In this document: piece by piece, positions 1 to 8,995 of the stretch | Position numbering within the stretch: the first letter of the stretch is position 1 | How the letters are laid out: each line of letters begins with the position of its first letter | Assembly: GCA_020630275.1 (NCBI GenBank) | Contig: JAHDBU010000008.1 | Span: 1 to 36,704, forward strand | Length of the DNA: 36,704 nt | Direction: 5' to 3' | DNA from: Hellea sp. | GTDB lineage: Bacteria; Pseudomonadota; Alphaproteobacteria; Caulobacterales; Maricaulaceae | The notes under the pieces: model-generated | What the model saw: only the letters and a program-made list of their open reading frames with translations | The model's database searches: none | Told to the model about the DNA's origin: nothing | Position numbers and translations under genes: made by a program

Positions 1-177
1 CCGGGTGTAAATCCGGTGGCAGGGTAAACCCCATCCGGAGCAAGACCGAATAGGAATGACACATGATATGCCTTTCTATCGTTATTCGGGTTGGTCGCAA
101 GAAATATCAGGTAACTGATATGCTAGATGAATAATCGCCACTGCTTTTGGCAGTACAGAACCCGGCTTACAGGCCCT
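1..177 (+). ncRNA. rnpB: RNase P RNA (bacterial class A), 3' portion; 5' end lies outside the window
   Basis: Conserved blocks 'GGTGGCAGGGTAAACCCCATCCGGAGCAAGACCGAATAGGAA', 'GCTAGATGAATAATCGCC' and the 3' signature 'ACAGAACCCGGCTTACAGGCC', followed by a T-rich tract. Confidence 0.95.
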
Positions 178-216
178 CTTTTTTACTTTTTCCAAAGAAT
201 ACAGTACCCATAAGGC

Positions 217-1194
217 ATGAAACTGTCGTTCTTCGTTGTGATATTTCAGATATTTTTATTGTCGGCCTGTCAGAGCTTATCGGGAACCGAGTACAAGCCG
301 CTAGATAAACTCCTTGCTAAGAGCAGCGTCATTGCGTCTCCAATCGTCGTCGGGAACCGGGGGCTTCTTTTTGTACCTCTTTCCGTTGCGGAAAATACGG
401 GATATTTTCTGATCGATACAGCAGCAACACAATCAGCGGTTTTTGAAAATACGAGGCTGGGGCTATTGTCGAGGAGCCAATCAATCGGATCTGCCAATGT
501 CTTTGGTTTGGTTGAAAAAGGAAACTACCCACTGATTTACGTTAAAGATCTCTCGGTCGCCTCTCGCAATATTCCGCCGCAGGACTTCGTCGTTTTACCG
601 GAAAGAAAAAATCAGGTTTTTCCGGATGGCATCAATCATTATGATGGATTGATCGGAATGGATTTCTTGGTCAAGTTTAATCTATTTGTTGACCCTGATC
701 AGGGACAAATATATTTTGTTCCGAGAGAGTTGCCTCAGCCCGATATTGTCCAATCTTGGACACCCGTACAATTGCTCAACAACCCCAACAGCGAACTCGG
801 CAAGGAATTACGGTTTTTCGATTTGCGGGTTGGTAATCAACTTATTCCCGCCTTACTGGATACCGGATCAGATTTTAACATCGTTAATTGGCAGGCTACT
901 CAAATTCCAGAACTCAAACGTCTGAAAAGAAGACTTCGCCAAGAATGGGAACTTCAAGGTGCTTCGGGTGTTTTTGATCCAGCTATCAAGATTGACGTCA
1001 AAACTTTAAGAGCCGGACAAATGCGTTGGGGCCGGAAAGAATTTATTGTTATGGATTTTGATCATTTGGACGGAGTCGGCTTTAAAGACGAACCTGTGGT
1101 TATAGCTGGGGCGCCTCTCTTACAGGGCAAACGGTATTACGTTGACTTTAAACGGCAATTTATCTGGTTCGAGCCAGAAACAAAGGTCAACTAA
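217..1194 (+). CDS. Retropepsin-like aspartyl protease family lipoprotein with two aspartyl-protease-like lobes
   Basis: Lipobox 'LLSAC' near the N-terminus; two Asp motifs 'FLIDTAATQS' and 'ALLDTGSDFN', each followed by a Gly-rich hydrophobic segment and '(Q)IYFVP'/'FIWFEP' strands. Confidence 0.8.
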   Translation: MKLSFFVVIFQIFLLSACQSLSGTEYKPLDKLLAKSSVIASPIVVGNRGLLFVPLSVAENTGYFLIDTAATQSAVFENTRLGLLSRSQSIGSANVFGLVEKGNYPLIYVKDLSVASRNIPPQDFVVLPERKNQVFPDGINHYDGLIGMDFLVKFNLFVDPDQGQIYFVPRELPQPDIVQSWTPVQLLNNPNSELGKELRFFDLRVGNQLIPALLDTGSDFNIVNWQATQIPELKRLKRRLRQEWELQGASGVFDPAIKIDVKTLRAGQMRWGRKEFIVMDFDHLDGVGFKDEPVVIAGAPLLQGKRYYVDFKRQFIWFEPETKVN

Positions 1195-2312
1195 ACATAC
1201 TCACGCCGGACGCGGCTACCAATATTCGTCAAAAGTTCGTAATTTATCGTCTTAGCAGCGTGGGCATCCGACTCGAGGTTGTCACCAAGGAATTCAGCCC
1301 AGTCTCCAATCCTTGGCTTTTTCTTAAGTCCAGTAACATCCAGAGCTGTTAGATCCATGGAGACGCGCCCTAAGATCGGCACCCGTCTTTTTTGTAAAGT
1401 GGCGTGGCCAACTGCCCCTTCATCCGAGGAACTCCAAATGACAGGAATGCCGTCGGCATAGCCTGCGCCGACAATCGCAATGAGCATCTCAGTCTTGGCA
1501 ACAAATGTGGAATTGTAGCCAAGTTTGTCACCTGTCTGCAAATATCGAAGTTGTAGAACCGGAGCCATCAATGAAACAACTGGCTGTGAAACTTCCTGGC
1601 TAGGATCGTCGGTCGCAATCCCGCCATATAAACTGATGCCGGGCCTGACCAACTGAAAATGATAGGCATCGCCCAAATAAATCCCTGCCGAATTCGAAAA
1701 ACTCAGCGGTAATACGGGTAACCGTGAGGACTGCTTTCTGAATTTTTGAAGTTGCTCTCTATTGAACGGACTTGTTTTGTCCGGCGCGCAGGCAAGATGA
1801 CTCATGACATGATCGACCTTAAGGCGGTCAAAAAGCTTTTTGTTTGTCACCAGTTTTTCAAACTCATCATCTGGAAAACCGAGGCGGTTCAAGCCTGTAT
1901 CGATATGAACGGCAGAGTAGGGCGGGCGTTTGACTTCTTTTGTGGCGTCGGCCCACGCATAAGCCTGTATCATTGAACTGATAACGGGTTTAAGTTGACT
2001 TCCAAAGAACAGCGTTAGGTCGCGAGGTGCGGGCCCATTTAAGACATAAATAGAAGCATTATCCCCAACGGCTTCTCTAACAATTTTACCTTCGCCAGCA
2101 GTAGCTACAAAAAAGGTTCGACAACCGGCACCATATAAAGTCCGACCCACGCGATGCGCCCCCAGACCATAAGCATCAGCTTTAACAGAGGCGGCGACTT
2201 TAGTTTTCTTGCCAACCAGCTTCTGTAAGGACATGTAGTTTTGCTTGAGGGTTTTCAAATTAACCCGCAAAACAGGACGGGTTGAATAAGTCGGGCCGAG
2301 ATTGCTCATCAA
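1191..2312 (-). CDS. alr: Alanine racemase
   Basis: PLP-lysine motif 'VAASVKADAYGLGA', plus 'HIDTGLNRLGF', 'RPGISLYGG' and 'GRVSMDLTALDVT'. Confidence 0.95.
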   Translation of the reverse strand: MMSNLGPTYSTRPVLRVNLKTLKQNYMSLQKLVGKKTKVAASVKADAYGLGAHRVGRTLYGAGCRTFFVATAGEGKIVREAVGDNASIYVLNGPAPRDLTLFFGSQLKPVISSMIQAYAWADATKEVKRPPYSAVHIDTGLNRLGFPDDEFEKLVTNKKLFDRLKVDHVMSHLACAPDKTSPFNREQLQKFRKQSSRLPVLPLSFSNSAGIYLGDAYHFQLVRPGISLYGGIATDDPSQEVSQPVVSLMAPVLQLRYLQTGDKLGYNSTFVAKTEMLIAIVGAGYADGIPVIWSSSDEGAVGHATLQKRRVPILGRVSMDLTALDVTGLKKKPRIGDWAEFLGDNLESDAHAAKTINYELLTNIGSRVRREYV

Positions 2313-2318
2313 AAAGAC

Positions 2319-3860
2319 CTAATGCGCAAAATCATCATAGCGATCATCCTGGGCCAAATTACCGAACTTGGTAATATTGGCGTCGAATGATAATTTGATG
2401 GTGCCGATAGGACCGTGACGTTGTTTGCCGACAATGACTTCGGCCTTGCCATGGAGCTGCTCCATTTCCTGCATCCAGGTGTCGTGCTCTGGCGTGCCCT
2501 CACTGGGTTCGGACCGAGCTTTGTAATATTCTTCTCGGAATACGAACATCACTACGTCGGCATCCTGTTCGATGGATCCAGATTCACGAAGGTCCGACAG
2601 CTGGGGTCTTTTGTCATCACGTTGTTCAACCTGCCGAGAAAGCTGGGCGAGGGCGAGAACCGGGATATCCAACTCTTTAGCTATAGCTTTGAGCCCCTGG
2701 GTAATAGCGCTCACTTCCTGAACGCGCCCGTCGGAGGACTTTAAGGCCTTACCACCAGTCAGTAGTTGAAGATAATCCACCACTATCAAATCCAAGCCAG
2801 ACATCCTTTTGAGGCGTCGGGCTCGCGCTGCAAGCTGACCAATGGACAGTCCACCCGTGTCATCAATGTGGAGGGGAATATTGCTTATGTCTTCGGCGCT
2901 GTCACGAATATGGTGATATTCCGTGGCATTGATATCACCCCTTCGGATCTTGTGTGACGGCACCCCTGATTGTTCCGCTAGAATACGCGTGGCCAATTGC
3001 TCCGACGACATTTCCAAGCTGAAAAATCCAACACGGCCACCATCGGCCGCCTTACTGATTCCGGTTTCGGTGACCTCTTCACGAAACTTTTTCGCAATGT
3101 GAAAGGCAATATTCGTGGCCAAGGAAGTTTTTCCCATGGAAGGCCGTCCAGCCAAAATTATCAAATCGGATCTGTGCAGCCCACCCAATTGACGATCCAT
3201 ATCAATCAATCCTGAAGATATCCCCGATAATCCACCGTCTCGAGAATAGGCCGCTGAAGCCATTTCTATGGACTTGATCATGGCATCATTAAAGCTCTCA
3301 AATCCGCCCTGAACGGATCCTATTTCGGCCAGATTGAATAGTTTGCTCTCTGCATCAGAGATTTGTTCCAATGCGTCCAGCTCATTTTCAGGATCGGTGG
3401 CACCTGTAGAGATATCGCCACCTAAACGAATAAGTTCCCGACGCATTGCGAGGTCAAATATCATTTTAGCATATTCAACGGCTGCTGCCCCAGTTGGGGC
3501 GGCGAGTAAAAGCTCCGCTAAATATTGCTCTCCGCCAATATCGATCAATGTCTCATCTTGAGAGAAGCGGTTTTTCAAAACGATTGCATCCGCAAGCTTC
3601 CCTGTTTCTATCAAGCGGGCCGCAGTCTCATAGATCCTTTGGTGCACAGGATTGTAAAAGTGTTTGTCATCAACGATGTTGCTGATGCGGTGGTAAACCT
3701 CATTGTCGTAAAGGAGGGCTCCCAGGACGGCCTGCTCCGCAGCCATACTGTGAGGTGTGGTGTCCGAGCCGGTCAGCTCGACAATATTTTCAGTTTCTGT
3801 AACGGAGACCATGTCAGCCCTTCCAAAGTCGTCTGTGCTTATCAGTAGTTTTGTGGTCAA
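2319..3860 (-). CDS. dnaB: Replicative DNA helicase DnaB (no intein); the true start may be the internal MVSVTETEN
   Basis: 'PHSMAAEQAVLGALLYDNE', Walker A 'AGRPSMGKTSLA', 'VDYLQLL', 'ALAQLSRQVEQRDDKRPQLSDLRESGSIEQDADVVMFVFRE'. Confidence 0.97.
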   Translation of the reverse strand: MTTKLLISTDDFGRADMVSVTETENIVELTGSDTTPHSMAAEQAVLGALLYDNEVYHRISNIVDDKHFYNPVHQRIYETAARLIETGKLADAIVLKNRFSQDETLIDIGGEQYLAELLLAAPTGAAAVEYAKMIFDLAMRRELIRLGGDISTGATDPENELDALEQISDAESKLFNLAEIGSVQGGFESFNDAMIKSIEMASAAYSRDGGLSGISSGLIDMDRQLGGLHRSDLIILAGRPSMGKTSLATNIAFHIAKKFREEVTETGISKAADGGRVGFFSLEMSSEQLATRILAEQSGVPSHKIRRGDINATEYHHIRDSAEDISNIPLHIDDTGGLSIGQLAARARRLKRMSGLDLIVVDYLQLLTGGKALKSSDGRVQEVSAITQGLKAIAKELDIPVLALAQLSRQVEQRDDKRPQLSDLRESGSIEQDADVVMFVFREEYYKARSEPSEGTPEHDTWMQEMEQLHGKAEVIVGKQRHGPIGTIKLSFDANITKFGNLAQDDRYDDFAH

Positions 3861-4030
3861 GAAAGGAGCCCTCGAATATTATCCTGTAACTTCCAAGCAT
3901 TTTCTGCAGTAATATGTCTGTATTGTGGATTATTGTGGGTATAATTTTGACATTCATTCTCTTCAGAAATTTTATGATTCATTAACCATCAATAACCATG
4001 ATGCGGATGGGCTTTTGCCAGGAGGATTTT

Positions 4031-4816
4031 ATGTTTATTCGTGGATTAGCGGGCGCTTTAGTAATTAGTGGGCTTTTTGCAGCAACAGCGACAGCTCAGA
4101 CCTACGTTCGAGAGGTTCATCCCACGCCGGACCAGCTTAGTGACAATGTAAGAGGTCAATTTATTCGCGCTGGTGATGTCAGTGCTGAAGAGTATGCACG
4201 TCTTTTGGAGGAGGCTGATAAGGTCAGGGCTTATCAGGGTGGCTCGACCTATACTTACGATCAAAGCTACTCGGAACCAGTTGTCGAAACATCGACATAT
4301 GCTACGACTGAAGCCTATGATGGTCGACCGTCTCATATCGGCACGACGTCTCAAGGTTATCAAATTGAGCTCTACGATACGCCTGTCACTGTTACGGCAT
4401 CTTCGTCTTCTGTCTATGAAGCTAATTACCCTGCGATCTCCAGTAGCCACCGCGTGGTGAAGGGGGATACGCTTTACAGTATCTCTAAGCGCTACGGCGT
4501 GTCACTGTCAGACCTTCGTAGTACGAATAACATTTCTGGCAATACTATTAGTATCGGCCAGGTTCTTTCCATGCCAGGGCAAAGACGCGCAATTACTCAG
4601 CCTTACACTATCAACCAAAGCCCCACGCTCGTTCGAAATGTTGAGCCTATTCCATTTAGCGGTGTCTACGCTGTTTTACCGGGTGACACACTCTATAGTA
4701 TAGCGCGCCGGGCTTGCGTGGGCGTTGACGAAATTACAAATGTGAACGGATTAGGGTCCACGACGATTGTTCCGGGTCAGCGTTTGTCTTTGCCGGCAGG
4801 TCATTGTTTGCAATAA
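4031..4816 (+). CDS. Secreted protein with two LysM domains
   Basis: Signal peptide-like N-terminus (MFIRGLAGALVISGLFAATATAQ); LysM repeats 'HRVVKGDTLYSISKRYGVSLSDLRSTNNIS' and 'YAVLPGDTLYSIARRACVGVDEITNVNGL'. Start at 4031 chosen over 3998 because GGAGGA lies at 4021-4026. Confidence 0.88.
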   Translation: MFIRGLAGALVISGLFAATATAQTYVREVHPTPDQLSDNVRGQFIRAGDVSAEEYARLLEEADKVRAYQGGSTYTYDQSYSEPVVETSTYATTEAYDGRPSHIGTTSQGYQIELYDTPVTVTASSSSVYEANYPAISSSHRVVKGDTLYSISKRYGVSLSDLRSTNNISGNTISIGQVLSMPGQRRAITQPYTINQSPTLVRNVEPIPFSGVYAVLPGDTLYSIARRACVGVDEITNVNGLGSTTIVPGQRLSLPAGHCLQ

Positions 4817-4832
4817 ATTCTTCGCTAATGCG

Positions 4833-4862
4833 TTGAAATAAAAATTGACGCCCTTATATAGT
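4833..4862 (+). promoter_or_regulatory. Candidate sigma70-type promoter for yajC-secD-secF, overlapping the ascending arm of the terminator hairpin
   Basis: TTGAAA at 4833-4838 and TATATA/TATAGT at 4855-4862 (spacing 16 or 18). Confidence 0.4.
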
Positions 4863-4906
4863 CGCCAATACCGAAACTGGCGACTATGAGTCGGGCGTCT
4901 TTTTAT
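4847..4906 (+). terminator. Rho-independent-like terminator hairpin between the LysM gene and yajC
   Basis: GACGCCC (4847-4853) pairs with GGGCGTC (4893-4899) and ATAGTCGCCA (4858-4867) pairs with TGGCGACTAT (4878-4887); followed by TTTTTATT. Confidence 0.75.
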
Positions 4907-4917
4907 TGCGGGGAAAT

Positions 4918-5244
4918 ATGTCAAATCTTATTATGCAAGCAGGCGGGCAGCCTTCGATTTTCGGCGCAGTTATGCCGATGATCCTGATTTTCATTTTGTT
5001 TTGGTTTCTTCTCATTCGCCCCCAGACAAAGCGCATGAAAGAGCACCAGGCCATGCTGGGGGCTATTCAAAAGGGCGATAAAGTCATGACGAGTGGCGGC
5101 ATAATGGGCAAAGTTGTTAAAGTTTCAGATGAAGAATTAATCATAGATGTCGCGCCCAACGGAACCCGTCTTCAAGTGCGTCGAGGAATGATTGCCGATG
5201 TGTTGAAGCCTAAAGCGGCCAACGACACGAGCACCAAAAAGTAG
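4918..5244 (+). CDS. yajC: Preprotein translocase subunit YajC
   Basis: 'FILFWFLLIRPQTKRMKEHQAMLGAIQKGDKVMTSGGIMGKVVKV'; ATG at 4918 preceded by GGGGAA. Confidence 0.95.
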   Translation: MSNLIMQAGGQPSIFGAVMPMILIFILFWFLLIRPQTKRMKEHQAMLGAIQKGDKVMTSGGIMGKVVKVSDEELIIDVAPNGTRLQVRRGMIADVLKPKAANDTSTKK

Positions 5245-5282
5245 TACTTGTACAAAACGAAAGCCAGAACGGAACGTAAAAT

Positions 5283-6902
5283 ATGAGTCTCCTGCATTTC
5301 TCTAAGTGGAAAACTTTTTCAATTCTGGCTGCTGTCATTATCGGGCTATTATTTGCCCTTCCAAATGTGCTCTCTGAGTCTCAGCGCGAAACCATGCCGG
5401 GATTCATGCAGAACAGTATCAACCTCGGCCTTGATTTGCAGGGTGGGGCCCACATGTTGCTTGAAGTTGACTCGCAAAGTGTTCTAAAAAACGAGAAAAA
5501 CAATCAAAAAGACAATATCAAAGCCGCCCTGCGCGATGCCGGTATAAGATATGAAAATGTCCGCGAAGAAGGCGATGATCTTGTCGCCTATATACGTGAA
5601 GCCGACAATATGACGGCTGCGCTTCGTGCGGTGAAAGGGCTGGAAGAAAATCTAACCAATCAATTAGGTTCGGGAAAAAATATTCGGGTTACTCAAACCG
5701 GAGACAAGACGATCAAGGTTGAAATCACCGAAGAAAATATTCAGGCCATCAAAGAGCGGACAATCGCCCAATCCATCGAAGTCCTGCGCCGCCGGATTGA
5801 CCCACAAGGTACAACGGAGATGACGCTCGCAAAGGAAGGCGATGATCGGATCCTTTTGCAGGTTCCAGGTGCTAAAAACGTCGATGAAATCAAGGACCGG
5901 ATCAACAAGTCGGCGAATCTTAGCTTCCATATGGTCGATGATGCGTCTGACAACACTCAAGCTATGCGTATCGCCAATGAGCGTGGAACAACGCCCCCAG
6001 GGACAATTTTACTACCTTATCCTGAATTCAATACTAATTTGATCGTTGTTGAACGAACAAGAATTACCGGCGAATGTCTCTCTTCTGCCAAAGAGGGCCT
6101 TCACCCGGAAAACAATAATCCTGTTATGAATTTCAAGTTCAACAGCCGTTGTGCCAAATCGTTTGGTAAGTTGACGTCTGAAAACATTGGAAAGCGCTTC
6201 GCAGTACGCTTGAATGAAGAAGTGATTACAGCGCCTAATATCCGGTCAGCTATTACTGGCGGGAGTGGCTTTATTGAAGGTGGTTTTGCCAGTCTCGAGG
6301 AAGCCCGTGAATTGGCGCTGCTGATCAATGCGGGTGCGCTCCCGGCCAAGCTTGACATTGTCGAAGAACGCACCGTTGGTGCGGAACTCGGTGCCGATGC
6401 TATTCGCGCCGGTAAAATTGCCTCGACTATAGGTCTGATTGGCGTCGGTATCTTTATGTGGCTGTCTTATGGCCTGCGGTTTGGGACGATAGCCAATCTG
6501 GCCCTGGCCACGAATATTATCTTGATAGCCGGTGCGCTATCCTTCCTCGGATCGACGCTAACCTTGCCGGGTATTGCCGGTATTATCCTGACCATTGGTA
6601 TGGCGGTGGACGCGAACGTGCTGATCTTTGAGCGCATTCGGGAAGAGGCCCATAATGGCCGACCACCTGTCAACGCCATTGAGACCGGTTATCGTCGATC
6701 TTTCGCGCCCATTTTGGATGCCAACATCACAACTTTGATTGCCGCGGTTACCCTTTACTTCGTTGGTTCGGGGCCAGTACGGGGCTTCGCCGTCACATTG
6801 GCCATCGGTATCGTAATGTCAGTCTTTACGGCTGTTATCTTTGCCCGTCTGATCACCGCTACATGGCTGCGCGGTACTCGTCCGAAATCGCTCCCAATCT
6901 AG
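5283..6902 (+). CDS. secD: Protein translocase subunit SecD
   Basis: 'NLGLDLQGGAHMLLEVD', 'IEVLRRRIDPQGTTE', 'LNEEVITAPNIRSAITGGSGFIEGGFASLEEARELALLINAGALPAKLDIVEERTVGAELGADAI', 'GMAVDANVLIFERIREE'. Confidence 0.97.
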   Translation: MSLLHFSKWKTFSILAAVIIGLLFALPNVLSESQRETMPGFMQNSINLGLDLQGGAHMLLEVDSQSVLKNEKNNQKDNIKAALRDAGIRYENVREEGDDLVAYIREADNMTAALRAVKGLEENLTNQLGSGKNIRVTQTGDKTIKVEITEENIQAIKERTIAQSIEVLRRRIDPQGTTEMTLAKEGDDRILLQVPGAKNVDEIKDRINKSANLSFHMVDDASDNTQAMRIANERGTTPPGTILLPYPEFNTNLIVVERTRITGECLSSAKEGLHPENNNPVMNFKFNSRCAKSFGKLTSENIGKRFAVRLNEEVITAPNIRSAITGGSGFIEGGFASLEEARELALLINAGALPAKLDIVEERTVGAELGADAIRAGKIASTIGLIGVGIFMWLSYGLRFGTIANLALATNIILIAGALSFLGSTLTLPGIAGIILTIGMAVDANVLIFERIREEAHNGRPPVNAIETGYRRSFAPILDANITTLIAAVTLYFVGSGPVRGFAVTLAIGIVMSVFTAVIFARLITATWLRGTRPKSLPI

Positions 6903-6912
6903 GAAAATAATA

Positions 6913-8223
6913 ATGCGCGATATTTCATTTGTCAGATTGCTCCCGATTGAGCCTCGCGTCCCGTTTCTTTCGGGCCGCAAGATTGCGGCGATTTTATCTG
7001 TTCTTGCCATCCTCGCCTCGATCGTTCTGTTTGCCACCAAGAATCTGAACTACGGCATCGATTTTACGGGCGGAACGGTTTTGGAAATTGATACGGGTAA
7101 ACAGCCGACTACACAGGATATCGCTGACATTCGGACGCTGTTAACCGACTTAAACCTCGGATCTGGGGTCGGGCTTCAGACTATTCGGTCAGGTGGGAAT
7201 ATTGATCGCGATTTTCTACGGGTAACCCTTCCAATCCAAGAAGAAACCGTAGAGCGTGAGAATGAGCTCATCAACGCAATGCTCGGCGCATTAGATGATC
7301 TTGAGGGCGACAATTTTGTTGTTGAAAGTAATACGACTAATGATCGCGGTTTTACTAGCATTATGGTTAGGCACGGTGATGAAAAGCTGGCTGAAGAAGT
7401 TGTGACAACTGATGATACGTCTGAGGAGGCGCAAGAAAGCGAAAATTTTGTCCCAGACCAAAACTCTGATGATCCAAGATTATTGGATATCAGTAAAGTC
7501 ATCAATAGTATGGGCCTGAATGATGCGCGTGTAGCGCGCGCGAGCCCTAACCAAGTTGAAATTCGATATCAACAACCTGAAGAAGCCTCGGCGACTGTGC
7601 AGCAATTGGCTCTCGGTTATGCCAAATTATCCTTGGCAAAAAAAACAGGGGAATATTCCATTCGCAGTCAAGGTGTTTTGGGGTCGAAAGTCTCCGGCGA
7701 ATTACGGCGCAAAGGTCTTCTGGCCGTTGTGCTGGCGCTTGGAATGGTGCTCTTATATATTTGGTTCCGGTTTGAATGGCAGTTTGCCGTCGGTGCGGTG
7801 ATCGCGCTTTTCCACGATGTGATCCTGACTATTGGGGTGTTCTCGTTTACTCAGCTGGAATTTAACCTGTCGATTATTGCCGCTATCTTGACCATTGTAG
7901 GTTATTCATTGAACGACACCGTGATTGTGTACGACCGCATTCGAGAAAATATGCGAAAGTATAAGAAAAAACCGATGGGCGAGCTAATCAATCTTTCCAT
8001 CAACGATACACTCTCTCGAACGATTATGACATCTTTGACCACGCTGTTGGCGCTTGTCGCCCTGTATATTTTGGGTGGTGAAGGCTTGAGAGGCTTCTCT
8101 TTCGCCATGATTTGGGGGGTGTTTATCGGGACTTACTCGTCGATCTTTGTGGCGTCGCCATTGCTCCTGCTGTTTAAGCTACGCAATATCAGCTCTCAAG
8201 AAGCAGAGGCTGAGGCCGCCTAA
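6913..8223 (+). CDS. secF: Protein translocase subunit SecF with an enlarged first periplasmic domain
   Basis: 'NYGIDFTGGTVLEID', 'GSKVSGELRRKGLLAVVLALGMVLLYIWFRFEWQFAVGAVIALFHDVILTIG', 'GYSLNDTVIVYDRIREN'; 436 aa. Confidence 0.95.
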   Translation: MRDISFVRLLPIEPRVPFLSGRKIAAILSVLAILASIVLFATKNLNYGIDFTGGTVLEIDTGKQPTTQDIADIRTLLTDLNLGSGVGLQTIRSGGNIDRDFLRVTLPIQEETVERENELINAMLGALDDLEGDNFVVESNTTNDRGFTSIMVRHGDEKLAEEVVTTDDTSEEAQESENFVPDQNSDDPRLLDISKVINSMGLNDARVARASPNQVEIRYQQPEEASATVQQLALGYAKLSLAKKTGEYSIRSQGVLGSKVSGELRRKGLLAVVLALGMVLLYIWFRFEWQFAVGAVIALFHDVILTIGVFSFTQLEFNLSIIAAILTIVGYSLNDTVIVYDRIRENMRKYKKKPMGELINLSINDTLSRTIMTSLTTLLALVALYILGGEGLRGFSFAMIWGVFIGTYSSIFVASPLLLLFKLRNISSQEAEAEAA

Positions 8224-8485
8224 TCCCTTTAGGGCCAACGATCCATATGATCTGACCCATAATTCGGTCAGTCGAGACCGGGGCGATGATAGCCTCGGGG
8301 ACGGATAGGGCGTTGTCGCCGGTAAAATAGCAATCGTCTCCATCCATTCTGTCGAGCCGTTTTACAATTCTACCCAGATCAATATGGTTGATTACATAAA
8401 TAGACCCCGGCCTGAAAGACCGGGGTTTTTTCGTAATGACGTAGTCGCCATTTTTAAGCGTGGGCGACATGCTGTCGCCCTTCAC
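8189..8485 (-). CDS. sodX: Nickel-type superoxide dismutase maturation protease (SodX, S24/S26-like), GTG start
   Basis: Signal-peptidase-like catalytic Ser motif 'KGDSMSPTLKNGDYV', 'GRIVKRLDRMDGDDCYFTGDNALS', 'STDRIMGQI'; no N-terminal TM; immediately downstream of sodN. Confidence 0.87.
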   Translation of the reverse strand: MKGDSMSPTLKNGDYVITKKPRSFRPGSIYVINHIDLGRIVKRLDRMDGDDCYFTGDNALSVPEAIIAPVSTDRIMGQIIWIVGPKGIRRPQPLLLES

Positions 8486-8495
8486 TTTGACGATT

Positions 8496-8984
8496 TTAAA
8501 GATCAGGGTAGACCACTTCTAGCGCAGGCGCGTAGGGCGCTGTCACGCGCTTTGTCTTAACGCCTTTCATATCCCAGAACATCTCAGCAAACTCATTGAC
8601 CAGTTCAACAAGGGCAAGACCGTCTTCGCGGTGCAGATCCTGTTTACAGGCACTGGCTTTCATCATGATTTTGTGGGCCAGAGCGTGAGCGCCTGGATGC
8701 TTCTCCAGCTTGTCGCCCTTCATGAAGTCACCCCAAATAATGCGGATCTCGTGCTTGACCTTTTCGGCCTGCTTTTCCTTCTCGGCTGTATTTCGTGCGA
8801 TTTGCATGGCGTTCATCACAGTCATTTCATTAGCGGCCAGACCAATTAAGATGTCCATTTGGCGAACAGTTGAGAGTGCGTGATAAAGCGCAGGCTGAGG
8901 ATCATAAATACCGCAGGGAATATCGCAGTGTGCAGAGGCCTCGCCGATATTGTCATCAAATTTTGAAATCAGATCATAAATCAT
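8496..8984 (-). CDS. sodN: Superoxide dismutase, Ni-type
   Basis: Ni-hook signature 'HCDIPCGIYDP' after an 18-aa propeptide (MIYDLISKFDDNIGEASA), then 'ALYHALSTVRQMDIL' and a helical bundle-like remainder. Confidence 0.95.
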   Translation of the reverse strand: MIYDLISKFDDNIGEASAHCDIPCGIYDPQPALYHALSTVRQMDILIGLAANEMTVMNAMQIARNTAEKEKQAEKVKHEIRIIWGDFMKGDKLEKHPGAHALAHKIMMKASACKQDLHREDGLALVELVNEFAEMFWDMKGVKTKRVTAPYAPALEVVYPDL

Positions 8985-8995
8985 TGTCGGCTCTC

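Noticed and set aside
2319-3860. Intein in DnaB, a common insertion site
   Set aside because: Walker A region and downstream helicase motifs are continuous and the length is normal (~510 aa).
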